This document shows positions 31,045 to 41,899 of a stretch of DNA of 64,000 nt, piece by piece. Location of the stretch: NCBI GenBank assembly GCA_949775045.1, contig OX459108.1:6079961-6143960 (forward strand), in the 5' to 3' direction. A program made the position numbers and the translations under genes. This stretch comes from Metridium senile (lineage: Eukaryota; Cnidaria; Anthozoa; Actiniaria; Metridiidae). A model generated the notes under the pieces. That model searched no databases. It had not been told where the DNA came from and saw nothing but the letters and a program-made list of their open reading frames with translations. Position 1 is the first letter of the stretch. Every line of letters starts with the position of its first letter.

Positions 31045-32830
31045 ATATAGAAATAATTTCTTGCTTTACTAGATAGCACTGTTTGCCTTAATGATCATTG
31101 TCACGATGTTTGATGTTTTTTCGTATGTTATTGTCACTGGCGGTAGAGACAGCAAGATATCTGTAATAGACTTAATTGATAAATTTTTGACCTTCTCTTC
31201 GTCAATATCTATGAGTTGCAAAGCTTGTAATGTTATGTCGTGCCCTAAAATCATGTACTGATATCCCTGTGGGCTTTCGACTAACACTTTTACGAAACAC
31301 TGAGATGGGCAGATCGATATATGCTGCTTCATTTGGCAAAGTTTATTCAGACAAGTTGAAATTTGCCCAGGTCTTACAGGTTTGTTGCATTTGAAACAAA
31401 GGAACTCAATTTTTGCTTCTGCGATACCAACTATTTCACCATCAAGTACACACGTATCGCTCTCTTTTGCGATGTCTTCTGGTATTGCAAGAAACTCACT
31501 AAATGGCTCACATTCAGTAATCTCAGCTTTGCCCTTTGCAGGATTTACATAAACCTTTTCACTATAATTCCTCTTTTTGACTCTTAAGTTAACGAACTTG
31601 TAAGTGTGACCTTCCTCTACTTTGTCTATGTCATCACCCCACAGGATTATATCAACTGATCCTTGTGGATCCACCAGTTTACCTTTTACCATGTGAAGAA
31701 AACTATCTCTTGCTTTGATAATCTCAGGGGCTTTTAGATTGATTATTTTTGCCTTCAAACTTATCAACTGATGTAGTAAAATACTATCTAAATCGGAGAT
31801 ATTCAAGCGTCCTGCATTGTATTCTTTCTTCTGGAAAGGTACGTCGTTGGGGTTGAGTGTGTCGATGATGGCGTTGCTGTTCATTAATATAGTTGTTTTT
31901 TCTGTCTTGTCAAAGTTAAACCTTCTGATCTTTATCGGGTTACTCTTGGATACTGCTTCCTCAATCATTTTACGCTTCCTGGTCGAAAAGCAAACTCCTC
32001 TGACACTTCTCTCGCCTTCCATTTGTAAACTGAAGGTGAAATACTTTTTCCTTGGTCCTGATTTGACTTGTGAAAGGTGGTGCACAAATCCACTGATTCC
32101 CTCGTTTGATGCCGTACTTTTGGCGTTCGATTGCATGGTTTTTGATTAATCTATCAATAAACATCAATTAGTGGACGATTTGTTAGCAGTAAATGGAGGG
32201 GTAGAATAATAATGTTTAACCTTATAATTAAAACAGACGTTTGCGGGGAAGAGGACTGCTGGTTTCTCAAGCGAAATATTGTTTTTGTTCCCTAACACTT
32301 ACCGAAATATGTGAGATCCTTTAAATCGTGTCGTCCTTGTAAGCTTGGGCACTGTCAACACTCACAACAAAACGATTAGGAAAACATAAGGCTTTTCTAT
32401 CAGCATTTTATGTTTGCATTATCAACATAATGAATAATTGATGCTGTAAGTTTTAATGGAGACAGCAACCCAATATATTTACCAAGATCAAGGATATAGA
32501 ACAAGAAAATAAACTTGAAAAAGTCCTAGATAACTTAAACTACAGCATAATCACAGAGTGAAGAAGAAATTTAAAAACATATCATAAGGGAGTTCTACTA
32601 GTTAAAACAAATTTATAAGCAAATAATGGTTTTGTCAAATTTATTACGAAACGATTTGACTTTTTTTTGTAGATCTGGTATCTATGTATATCTTAAAGTA
32701 TCGACGGAGTAATAGTTTGGACTCCATTATATTAGTAATAGTACCATATTTTCATTGAAACAATATAGATCTATTATATAACAGACAATACACAGGAAGT
32801 GCTCAAAAACATTGTAGTAATAATGTTATG
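31045..32830 (-). repeat. Right arm of the inverted duplication containing the second RPA-like gene
   Basis: Reverse-complement match of 25090-26975. Noncoding parts have accumulated more indels and substitutions than the ORF. For example, a TTTTCCAG-type acceptor context on the left copy (25636-25643) reads TTTCCTAA here. Confidence 0.85.
31069..32136 (-). CDS. RPA1-like OB-fold single-strand DNA-binding protein, copy 2
   Basis: An intact 355-aa ORF, one residue shorter than copy 1 because of a single codon deletion after the KKRN motif. Most differences are conservative single substitutions; the four zinc-ribbon cysteines and the OB-fold core are kept. The segment just before SIKSITDILLS differs more (IDIDEEKVKN against HVEEEEAQS). 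Preservation of the frame while the flanks drift suggests the protein has been under constraint, or that the duplication is recent. Confidence 0.7.
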   Translation of the reverse strand: MQSNAKSTASNEGISGFVHHLSQVKSGPRKKYFTFSLQMEGERSVRGVCFSTRKRKMIEEAVSKSNPIKIRRFNFDKTEKTTILMNSNAIIDTLNPNDVPFQKKEYNAGRLNISDLDSILLHQLISLKAKIINLKAPEIIKARDSFLHMVKGKLVDPQGSVDIILWGDDIDKVEEGHTYKFVNLRVKKRNYSEKVYVNPAKGKAEITECEPFSEFLAIPEDIAKESDTCVLDGEIVGIAEAKIEFLCFKCNKPVRPGQISTCLNKLCQMKQHISICPSQCFVKVLVESPQGYQYMILGHDITLQALQLIDIDEEKVKNLSIKSITDILLSLPPVTITYEKTSNIVTMIIKANSAI

Positions 32831-33159
32831 ACTAAAAGCTTGGCTTCTATTTAACCTAAACAGGAACTCGACACGTCACAATTGTCATTAGTATCAGATC
32901 GTACTATGGGCAGCTGAACGCCGGGTGATGTTTATTTCAGACAAAGGGCGCACAGTATTTGGATCCTCGCTCTGTTGTGTGTTCTCCCACCAAATACACT
33001 ACTTCAGTTGACGTTTGGTAAATAATAATAATAATTATATAATAGAATATTGAAGTTGTCCTCCAGTAGCATTTTGACTAAGGAATTATTAGAGTAGGTT
33101 TGAGGCCATGTACTACTGTATTTTATTTGTATATTGAGCTTTCATCGGACGCCGACATC

Positions 33160-34032
33160 ATCAGAAGATAGTCTTAAGTTGACTGGGCCATTGTTTCTGT
33201 CTATGACCTTGACATTTTAAAATCTCTCGTGGATCTCATTTGGCACTTTGTTGAGTTTAAGTGTTCTTTTACTCTGTCGTGCAGTGGTCGAATAGAGCTG
33301 CCGATGTACGTTTCTTGGCATTTATTACATTTGAGATCGTAGATGGTATTTTAAGTCATGCAGATATCTGAGCGTGACATCGGGCAACCATTTCTGGTGC
33401 ATTGCTGTTTAGCGGTGCTTGTTTTGAGGGCTTGACGAAGTGTGGTAGTGTTGTGGGCGATCCTAACTGGAATATCACCTCTTGTTTGAATAGTCGTCGG
33501 ATTTTGTAGTCTAGCTCGTCGGTAATGTATGGTATTTTTAAGTACAACCATTCGTTCCTGATTGGGTGGAGTGGTTGGCTGGACGATGGTTGTTGCTGTT
33601 GCTGTTGTTGCTGTTGTTGCTGTTGTTGCTGTTGTTGCTGTTGTTGTTGTTGTTGTTGATGTAGACTCCTATTCTTGATCATTTTTTACCCTTACCTAAT
33701 AATTGTAATTTTAGAAATATTATTTATATCATTTGTAACAATGACTGAGAATGTATAAATTGATTGATTGATTGATGATGTTGATGATGTTGTTGTTGAC
33801 TGTTCCTGGGTTGGGGGTATGTGCTCGCGATTGTAGCTCGGAAGTATCCGTTGAGTGCAAGGATTTTGTCAAAGCCGTTGTTGTGTTTAGCTTGAGTGGC
33901 GGTAGACGTAGGGCAGCGTTGGTTTATGCGCCTTCTCTCGTTGTAAAATATTGTTTTACTTGACAAAGAAATACCTTGATCTGTCATATTTTGTCCTTTC
34001 AGTGCTTTCAAAACTCGCATGAAGTCGGACAA
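33160..34032 (-). pseudogene. Penelope-like retroelement fragment with GIY-YIG domain and poly-Gln tract
   Basis: Read on the minus strand, the segments LKIPYITDELDYKIRRLFK (about 33530) and RIAHNTTTLRQALKTS (about 33440) match the RT-to-endonuclease linker of Penelope-like elements. So does IYDLKCNKCQETYIGSSIRP followed by LHDRVKEHL (about 33345-33255), which includes a GIY-YIG-type core. A frameshift and an in-frame stop separate these parts. A CAA/CAG array at 33587-33658 adds an interrupting poly-Gln run. The RT core itself is not present. The 3' part near 33140-33180 carries GATGATGTCGGCGTCCGATG. Confidence 0.65.
33587..33658. repeat. (CAACAG)n trinucleotide-type array
   Basis: On the minus strand CAG and CAA codons alternate, encoding about 23 Gln inside the Penelope-like fragment. 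Confidence 0.95.
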
Positions 34033-34670
34033 AAAATTCTACGAAAATCGATTTTTTTTGTACGTTAGAAAAATTAACTTTGAAAAACTTTGATATAACG
34101 TAGATTTTATTAGGTTCTTTCAACTCAGTAAGCATAAAGAAAGTATAGAGTCCCGTGCAATAATCAAGGGTTTTGCCCTGTTGAAGCTCAAAACGTGTTT
34201 AGTTCCTTAATAAAATTTTGTATTTTTTTCAGCGGTTTTTGTGCGCGCGCACATCGTGGGCTCGAATCGAACGTTTAAAAGCGTTCAAAAGTAGCCAGTC
34301 ACCTTAAGGACGTTCGCGGAAAAAAGCAAAGTAAATGTCAATTTCTTGAGACTTTGCCCGTTGATAAAACCAAATTAGACACATCGAATAAGCTAAAAAA
34401 AATTGGGTGTCACTTTTCGTTTTTTCCCAATGGTCCTTGATTTCGTCTTGAACTGGATGCGACCTTTTTTCAACTCGATGAAAAAAGAAAAGCGAAAAAC
34501 GCGCGATTTAAGGCACCTACAAGGCTAGGAACTGGCTCAAAATGTTCATTAACTTAAAGTGTTAATTAATTTGATAGTCATTTTTCAAGACTTAGCAATT
34601 TTATTTCACTTTTTTCGACTTTTCGTTTTTCCCCAATGGTCCTTAGATTTTTTTTTTCTCCCAATGGTCC
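34033..34670. other. Intergenic, no gene seen
   Basis: AT-rich, with several copies of the phrase CCCAATGGTCC(T/G) (34427, 34633, 34661), also seen at 4690 and 35001. These look like fragments of one dispersed element. No coding signal. Confidence 0.5.
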
Positions 34671-34988
34671 TTACAGCAGTTCTCAGTCACACGTGTACCG
34701 CTCGCATAAAAAGCACCGCTATAAAACGTGAAGATGGTGGACGTCAATCAAACTGTGTTTACGAGACGTATGGTGTTTTAAATTCAGTCGGACTGCGAAA
34801 CATGTCTGAATCCGACGAAGAGGTTATTGTGGGAATTCAGCTTCCAGATTCAGACATGTTTTGCAACCCAACTGAAGTAAAAACACCATGGGTCTTGTAA
34901 ACACAGTTTGATTGACGTCCACCAACTTCATGTTTTATAGCGGTGCTTTTTATGCGAGCGGTGCACGTGTGACTGAGAACTGCTGTAA
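34671..34988. mobile_element. Family A MITE, copy 2
   Basis: Same termini as the copy at 4114 (TTACAGCAGTTCTCAG ... CTGAGAACTGCTGTAA) and the same palindromic body with GTGAAG(A/T)TGGTGGACGTCAAT. It is slightly longer through a partly duplicated centre. Confidence 0.88.
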
Positions 34989-35690
34989 AAAAAAATTTCT
35001 CCCAATGGTCGGCCTTAAAAAAAAAACTGCCGACTCACCACAGGAAGCCCAAATCCAGTTTTCGCTCGCTAATTTCGCTCGTTCGATATATATGCGCGCG
35101 TTCTAATCGATTAAAAATCGCCTGTTTCTGGATCCTGGGGTGCCTGTGATCAAACTTATCGAAATCAGCTGTCAGGATAAGTTCAATAGGCGAGAAACTA
35201 CACAAAAATCGAATGATAAGAAGAACCATAGCTCCAAATAAAACCAAAATCGAACTTGCTAGAGTTAAAGTTATAAACAATATAACCTCCTACTTTCAAA
35301 ATGTTCCATAAAGTTTTACCAACGAAATCACTATGTTTTCAAACGAAGGTTGGCCATTTTCGATTACGACGTGCAGCGTGAAGTTAAAAAAAATACAGTC
35401 AACTATAAAAGTATTTCGAGATCAGTTGCGCTCAACTGGTAGATCTATAAGCAAAGAACACTCCCAGTGGGTTAACTACTTTACAAAGTGCTGTTTTACC
35501 TCTTTTTTACTTAGTTTTGTTCATTTCAAAATGGCGCCCTCAAACTAAACTGACAAGAGCCTTTCGCGTATCCATGTGACGTCACACTGATAGAGATCAT
35601 AAAACAGAGAAGCTAATTTGAATACAATGGAGTCACCCCCCATTTAATTTTTTTTTTTTGGTGGAAGTTATTAAATATTAAAAGCAGTTG
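34989..35690. other. Intergenic, no gene seen
   Basis: No recognised coding sequence. The stretch contains poly-A and poly-T runs and ends in a T-rich run at 35646. Confidence 0.5.
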
Positions 35691-35704
35691 TGGGATAAAA
35701 TATC

Positions 35705-35905
35705 GAAAAAAACTAATTTATTTACTAAAAGCTGAAATATTAAAAAAGAAACTATATAAAACAAAGAGAAAACAAAGATTTAGAGGGAATAAACTAATTT
35801 ATTTACTAAAAGCTGAAATATTAAAAAAGAAACTATATAAAACAAAGAGAAAACAAAGATTTAGAGGGAATAAACTAATTTATTTACTAAAAGGTGAAAT
35901 ATTAA
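35705..35905. repeat. ~83-bp tandem repeat, about 2.3 copies
   Basis: AAACTAATTTATTTACTAAA recurs at about 35708, 35791 and 35873. The intervening AAAAAAGAAACTATATAAAA and ACAAAGATTTAGAGGGAAT segments are identical between the first two copies. Confidence 0.92.
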
Positions 35906-36119
35906 GAAAGAATTAAATATATTAAAGAAAGATTAAGAGCGCAGAAACGAAGAAATAAAAAAAAAGACCCAACAGAAGTTAAACCGAAGCGAAAACAAAA
36001 AACAAGGAAGCTTATAAGACTTCTTTTGACAACTTCCTCTTGTTATCGAGCGCGTGGCCGTCAGCACGACCTGACGCGAGACGCTGCATCATGCAGGTGC
36101 ATACACAGGAACCCCACAC

Positions 36120-36480
36120 CAAGAAAGACTATCAAAAATAAAAACCTATTCTTAAAAAATAAGCACCACCATCAGAAATAACAAGCAGAGATAGGTATTT
36201 TTGGAAAGTTTTAATGCTATAAATATAATTCAAGTGAACCTATTTGGAATCAAAATATGTGTTCAGTGATCTGTTTCCTTGCTAGCCTCGTTGTGGTGTT
36301 CTCACATTTTTACAATTCTCATAACTTCTCAAGAATTTGATATTTTTATCTCAAACGTTTTACCTTTGTTGATGTCATTCTAATCTATAATTATGTTGTA
36401 GTGGTCAATTGAAATATGAATTTAAAAAAATATGATCATGAAGTGGTGGCCATATTTGCATTCGGTCCATATATGGCGGT
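36120..36480. mobile_element. Family C MITE, copy 3
   Basis: Shares the whole body with the copy at 16505, including TTATGTTGTAGTGGTCAATT and the right end GGTGGCCATATTTGCATTCG. The left inverted end is damaged. Confidence 0.8.
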
Positions 36481-36539
36481 CCAAATGTGGAAAAAGGCTT
36501 TAAATCGGGTGTTTTTGTTTTTTCAATAGACCATTTCAC

Positions 36540-36985
36540 AGTTCTCTTCCACCAACCTCAGCCTCGATAGCGTGTATTTTAATACCTCACAAATAATCCT
36601 CCAATCATATCACCGTATTTTAGTCACGTTGCGATCCATATTTTTGCGATATTGAACTGTAACATTTTAATTGTTTACTCGAGATATTCTGAAAAAAACA
36701 ACAACATTTGTTCGGTATAATAAAACACCTATAGGATTCATCCTCACCCATTATGGCAGATATTCAAGTCTTGATTCTATATTAGGCTCGACCTGTGGTC
36801 CCCTACAATATCTTATTCTCGATTTGAATATTATGTCATAACGGGCTCGGATGAATGCAATATTTAAAAAATATATTCTCTAGAATTTGACTTTGGCCCG
36901 TGGAATTTGTGTTTAAATTACCACGGGCTGTAGTCAAATTCTAAAGAATAATTTACGCGTTATCGAGGCTGTAGCTGATTGATGA
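36540..36985. mobile_element. Family D MITE, copy 2
   Basis: Inverted ends carry CAGCCTCGATAGCGTGTA on the left and TACGCGTTATCGAGGCTG on the right, matching the copy at 19805. The interior is about 180 bases longer than in copy 1. Confidence 0.75.
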
Positions 36986-37631
36986 GAAGAGTGAAAAGAA
37001 CTCATTGCTAAAGCTTTTAGAAACTTTTTAAAAATCACCAATATACCTATATATTTTTACGAACAGTCGGAATATTTGAATATTAAAATCAAAATGGCTA
37101 TAAAAGATGCTCAAATTTAAATTAAATTTAAAATCAAAATTAAATCTAAATGGCTAAAGTTTCCCGGCATAGATATCCATTGCTTTTTATTGCTGCAAAT
37201 GACCCAATTAAAACCTCATATATCGGAAAACCAAGACAGCTAGAGTCACTCGGTCTTTTGAATTATGCAAATATGTGGTTTCATTGACGTCATCAATGCT
37301 ATTTCAGTCCGTTTTAGCAGAATTAACTCTGGTTTTAGAGAGCTAAACACAATTAGTAAAAGTGCTTTTACGTGAGTGAATAAAACTATGCAATTCTGCA
37401 AATATAGATTCCAAGTCAGATCAAGTTTTTTGCTGCCAATTAAGATATGAACGATTTCAAATGCTGCTTTTTGGTGCGAAACCGCAATGTTGGTGTACCA
37501 CTTTTGAGCATCTATATTTAGCGGTCAACAGTCCTATTATGTAACTTAAAATCTAATTAGAATAAATCGTTTTAGAGATAAAAGTGTTCAATCAACAAAC
37601 AATAGGTGGACGTACAGTGACGTATTTTGTT

Positions 37632-37968
37632 ATAGACCTTTTTGCTGTACCACTATTTTCGACTTCTTGCACTTTAAAAACAATAGGTGAGATGAAAGAT
37701 TGTACGGAATGTGAACATCTTTAGATTTTGAATAAAAGATGCTTGTATTTCATTGTTATAATTAACAACAACGAGTCGGGCCAAACTAATGCGCAACACT
37801 TGCGTATGTTGAAATTATGACCCGACTAAAACTATTGTTCAACAACAATGAAATACAAGCATCTTTTGTTCAAGATCTAAAGATGTTCACATTCCGTACA
37901 ATCTTTCATCTCACCTATTGTTTTAAAAGCGTAAGAAGTCGAAAATAGTGGTACAGCAAAAAGGTCTT
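37632..37968. mobile_element. ~337-bp fold-back element
   Basis: Arms of about 130 bp are almost perfectly complementary: AGACCTTTTTGCTGTACCAC at the left against GTGGTACAGCAAAAAGGTCT at the right. A central GGTCGT/GACCCGACT-type loop separates them. No ORF. Confidence 0.88.
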
Positions 37969-38246
37969 ATGGTTTTACCAACCAACCAAAGAAAATTAAA
38001 AATTATATTGTTAAAATGGTTTTCAAAGTAGCATCACAATACGAGCTTTTGTAAACACCACGCTCATCTATTTGTATTGTTTGCGTACCCGGAAAAAGAC
38101 ACGGTTCAACATTATTTGATATAAGCATTATAGAACAGATATAGCCGAATAAAACATAAAAATTAATTAGCAACCATCAAAAACTTCGTCGTATTTTATT
38201 CAGTTGCTTAGCAATGGCAATATTCTCAATTGGGCAGTAAATCATA

Positions 38247-39510
38247 GCATGTAGAGATTTTGTCTGCGCATGCGTTTGTTTTGATGCTAAAATTCCTTTT
38301 CACGTCGAATGAAAGAATTTTATGCTGACATGGAACATTTAGTTTGCAATCTCATCTTGCACAACTATGTTCAAGAACCGAATTACTGAGATATCAAATG
38401 TTGACCGTCTACTAGTGCGCTGTAGTTAATTATTTCAATCGAACAAACTCCGGATGGAAAAATATCACACGTCAAAGTCTGACAAAAGTGGATAAAAGGA
38501 CCAGAACTTCGAACTTTCGAATACAAGTTTGGGCGCTAATTTAATCTATTAGGTAAACATAACAGTATAAGTCATTACCAACACGATACTGTTTGTATTT
38601 AATCATATTGGGAGATATTAGACGCCCTCGATCGTCAATAAAACTGCCTTGGTTACCTCGAGTGCGTGCGAAATCCTTAGAATTCATCTTAGAATTTTTA
38701 TATCTTAAACATCGTGCCCCAACAACATGCAAATTTTAGCGAACTATTTTTTATTCTTGAATTAAGAATTAAAGTTAGCTTTATAGGCAAAAACCTTAAT
38801 GGCTCCCATAAAATCGAAATATATAATTACATTCTAGATAAATCTTTTAGATTATAAAATACAGGTTGTTGAAGTTCGTCAAATTTATCACAGTGAAACA
38901 GGGCCTAAACCATGTTGTAAACATTGCTTGAAATCATATCCAGGGACAACGAGTTTCTACCAAAATAGCTCAGTTTTGCGAAAAGTAAACATGGAAATGT
39001 CAATTTCTTTAAGCTTTTTTTTGGGGCACGATGTTTAAGATATAAAAATTCTATGATGAATTGCGAGAAGTTCGCACTCAATATTGCTTATATTGACATC
39101 AACACGCCGGTTTACTTGACGATCTAAGGCGTCTAATATCTCCTAATAAAATGCAATGCACAAAGTAGCGTGTTGGTTATAACTTCTACTAAAAGTTTTG
39201 ACCTGCACATTGGTTTATCGTCTAATATGCTACTTGAAAGTACGCAGTTCTGGTCTTTCTTTTCACTTTGGTCGGACTTTGACGTGTGATATTTTGCAAT
39301 CCGGAGTTTTTTCGATTGAAATATTTAACTACAGCGCACTAGTATAGACAGTCAACATTTTATGTCTCAGTAATTCGGTTCATGAACATAATTGTGAAAA
39401 ATGAGATTGCAAACCAAATGTTCCATGTCAGCATAAAATTCTTTCATTCGACGTGAAAAGGAATTTTAGCATCAAAACAAACGCATGCGCAGACAAAATC
39501 TCTACATGCT
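38247..39510. mobile_element. 1.26-kb fold-back element with ~10-bp target duplication
   Basis: Arms of about 470-520 bp are complementary, from GCATGTAGAGATTTTGTCTG at the left to CAGACAAAATCTCTACATGC at the right. The same 10-bp word GTAAATCATA sits directly outside both ends (38237-38246 and 39511-39520). A duplication of this size and such long inverted ends are typical of Mutator-like fold-backs; that assignment is inference. No ORF of note. Confidence 0.85.
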
Positions 39511-39683
39511 GTAAATCATAGTATTATATATGACTTAAATATTTCTGGAATTCTGATTGGTTGACGCGCGGTCCATCAAAAGGCGTATTGGACCGTTTCT
39601 ATGACAACAGTCCAATTTTCGTTTTTCTTCAGACCGGGAAAGTAAAAACAGCTTGTAAAGTATTGCAATAGATATTTTGAGAA

Positions 39684-40190
39684 CTCCCTTTGTCCAAGTG
39701 GTAGGGTTGATCGGCGGAGGTTTTGACGACCCCTAAAAGGCACGCACAGATAAAAATAACTGTTAAAGCCTTGATGAGTGATGTTCTTGCCAGCCAAGCT
39801 TACATCAGGGTCTGAATGGGGGGATCCCAATATCAGTTAACAGCTAAATTTTAGCAATTTTCTCATGCAGTTATCAGTTAAATTAAAAACAAAGAAATAT
39901 TTATTTTCAAATTTATCAATTAAAAACAAAGAAATATCAGCTAACAGTTATCCTTAAAAGACACGGAATTCTCAGTTAACAGTTAATTTTTAGCCGTTTC
40001 TCAGTTAACAGTTAACCCCATTCAGACTCTGTTACATTAGCAGCAAAACAGAGTAAAAATGACCCTTACGAAGTCATGTTACGTAATTGGGTTTTGAGCC
40101 AGAAAACTAAAAGGACCTTAAAAGGTACGCACACGAAATATTTCGAACGACCGGCTAAAAGTTACGCCGATCACCCCTACCACTTTAAGC
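39684..40190. mobile_element. Family E MITE, copy 1 (nested, right end damaged)
   Basis: Starts CTCCCTTTGTCCAAGTGGTA and ends around GATCACCCCTACCACTT, with CCCTAAAAGG(C/T)ACGCAC words inside. The intact copy lies at 52401-52693. Confidence 0.65.
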
Positions 40191-40613
40191 CAGTTCTATA
40201 TGTCAGGATATGTATATTTTTAATGAGAAACAAAATAAGGCAGTTGTCAGTTACTATTTTGAATGTCAGTTGTCAGTACTAAATAACCTCTTTTGTCAGT
40301 TTTCAGTGACATTTTTGGCCATTTTTCAGTTGTAAGTTAACCCCCTTACCACCCTTGAAAGTCTCACTGCTATTGCCTTTGCAATACTCCAGTTTCGTGT
40401 TCAGTCTAGCACCGCTGTACTGTTTGTACAAAAGATAACCTCCATTCATCGAAAATTCAAATGTGGTTTCTATTGTTAAGCGATAATATTTTTCTATTCT
40501 TTGCTTGGAATTTGTGAATATTTTGACAACAAATCGAGGCTTAGCCTGTGCAAATGCGCCTTTTGTCAAATAGTACAGCGGTACTAGACAACGTGAAACT
40601 TTATGCGTACTAA

Positions 40614-40672
40614 GAGGTTATTAACCTTGCTTGTTCGGTCTGTACGGGAAATACAGACCGAACAAGCAAGGT
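40614..40672. repeat. Near-perfect hairpin, 27-bp arms
   Basis: TTATTAACCTTGCTTGTTCG with its GTCTGTA continuation is followed after about 7 bases by its exact reverse complement. A stem of this length with no mismatch is unusual outside recent mobile elements. Confidence 0.9.
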
Positions 40673-41099
40673 TAATAAATCGTTTATTATATGGCTTTTT
40701 TTCTTAGCGATGTACGAAATCGCAAATATTTTATCGCCAAATCTCTCATTATTGAATGAATGAAAACACATTTAACACACACTAAACTGGCTAAAAAAAA
40801 TTTGCAGGTATGAAAAGGCAAAACTTTAACAAAATATTTATTGCAATACTTTACAAGTTGTTTTTAATTTCCCGGTCTGAAAAAATACGAAAATTGGACT
40901 GTTGTCATAGAAACGGTCCAATACGCCTTTGGATGGACCGCCCGTCAACCAATCAGAATTCGAGAAATATTTAAGCCATATAATAAAGCGGTTTATGGAC
41001 TGTACAATAATCGAAAATATTTTCAATCAGAACTGGTGCTGGAGGGATATCCAAACTAAAATTTGTTATGTAACTTATTATTCCGCCCTTAGTTTGTTA

Positions 41100-41405
41100 C
41101 ATCGTATCGTATCATATCGTTTTGTATCGTATCGTATCATATCGTATCGTATCATATCGTATCATATCGTATGGTATGGTATGGTATCGTTTTGTATCAT
41201 ATCATATCGTATCGTATCATATCGTATGGTATCGTATGTTTTGTATCATATCGTATCATATTGTATCGTATCATATTGTATCGTATCATATTGTATCGTA
41301 TCATATTGTATCGTATCGTATCGTATCGTATCGTATCGTATCGTATCGTATCGTATCGTATCGTATCGTATCGTATCGTATCGTATCGTATCGTATCGTA
41401 TCGTA
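41100..41405. repeat. (ATCGT)n pentanucleotide array
   Basis: About 60 units. The last about 100 bases are perfect (GTATC repeated), and the first two thirds mix ATCAT, ATTGT and ATGGT variants. The period of 5 opens all forward frames, producing spurious Ser-Tyr-Arg-Ile-Val ORFs. Confidence 0.97.
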
Positions 41406-41477
41406 TATTTTATCAAAATTCTAGATCCTGTTTAAGATAACTTTGGGCCGAAAACCATACTCTATGCAGCGGCAAAT

Positions 41478-41876
41478 ACACATAGAATACTGAATAGTGA
41501 ATAATACATTCCAACAACGAAATGCATTTTGGGTCATGTAATATCGGTTAAAAGCAAGTTAAATAATAATTAGTTATTCTATTCTTAGTGCATTCCGTTC
41601 AAAACTATATACGAGCTAGTTATGGGGAGTAAATAGCACTGTATATTCATTTTATATTTCAAATTAATGATACCCACAATGCTCTTTGGTCTTGGACTGC
41701 ACTATTCATGATCAGTACTAGAATTCAACGTTTTAAAAATAGCTGTATTTCTAAATATCGCTGTATATTTTATTTCAAATTAATGATACCCACAATGCTC
41801 TTTGGTCTTGAAATGGACTTTTCATGATCAGCTAGTACTAGTATTCAACGTGTTTTGAAATAGCTGTATTCCTACG
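41478..41876. mobile_element. Family B MITE, copy 2, with tandemly repeated end
   Basis: An inverted relative of 5043-5303 (ACTGAATAGTG and GGTCTTGGACTGCACTATTC). The last about 110 bases, from ATTAATGATACCCACAATGC to TAGCTGTATT, occur twice in tandem. Confidence 0.75.
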
Positions 41877-41899
41877 AGATGATGGTTTGCTGGCCTTTT

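Larger units (their letters stand above)
39522..40987. mobile_element. 1.47-kb inverted-repeat element with nested elements
   Basis: Ends of about 135 bp are complementary. The left contains AATTCTGATTGGTTGACG, GGTCCATC and CAATTTTCGTTTTTCTTCAG; the right contains the reverse complements at about 40850-40987. Inside lie a partial family E MITE (39684-40190), a segment related to 53350-53460 (around 40500-40600) and a perfect hairpin at 40614-40672. Confidence 0.8.

Noticed and set aside
31363..31587. ORFs antisense to the RPA-like genes (also 26432-26659)
   Set aside because: Shadows of the conserved sense ORF; they match between copies only because the DNA does.
40929..41440. Ser-Tyr-Arg-Ile-Val repeat ORFs in three frames
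   Set aside because: ATCGT pentanucleotide array; period 5 keeps all frames open.
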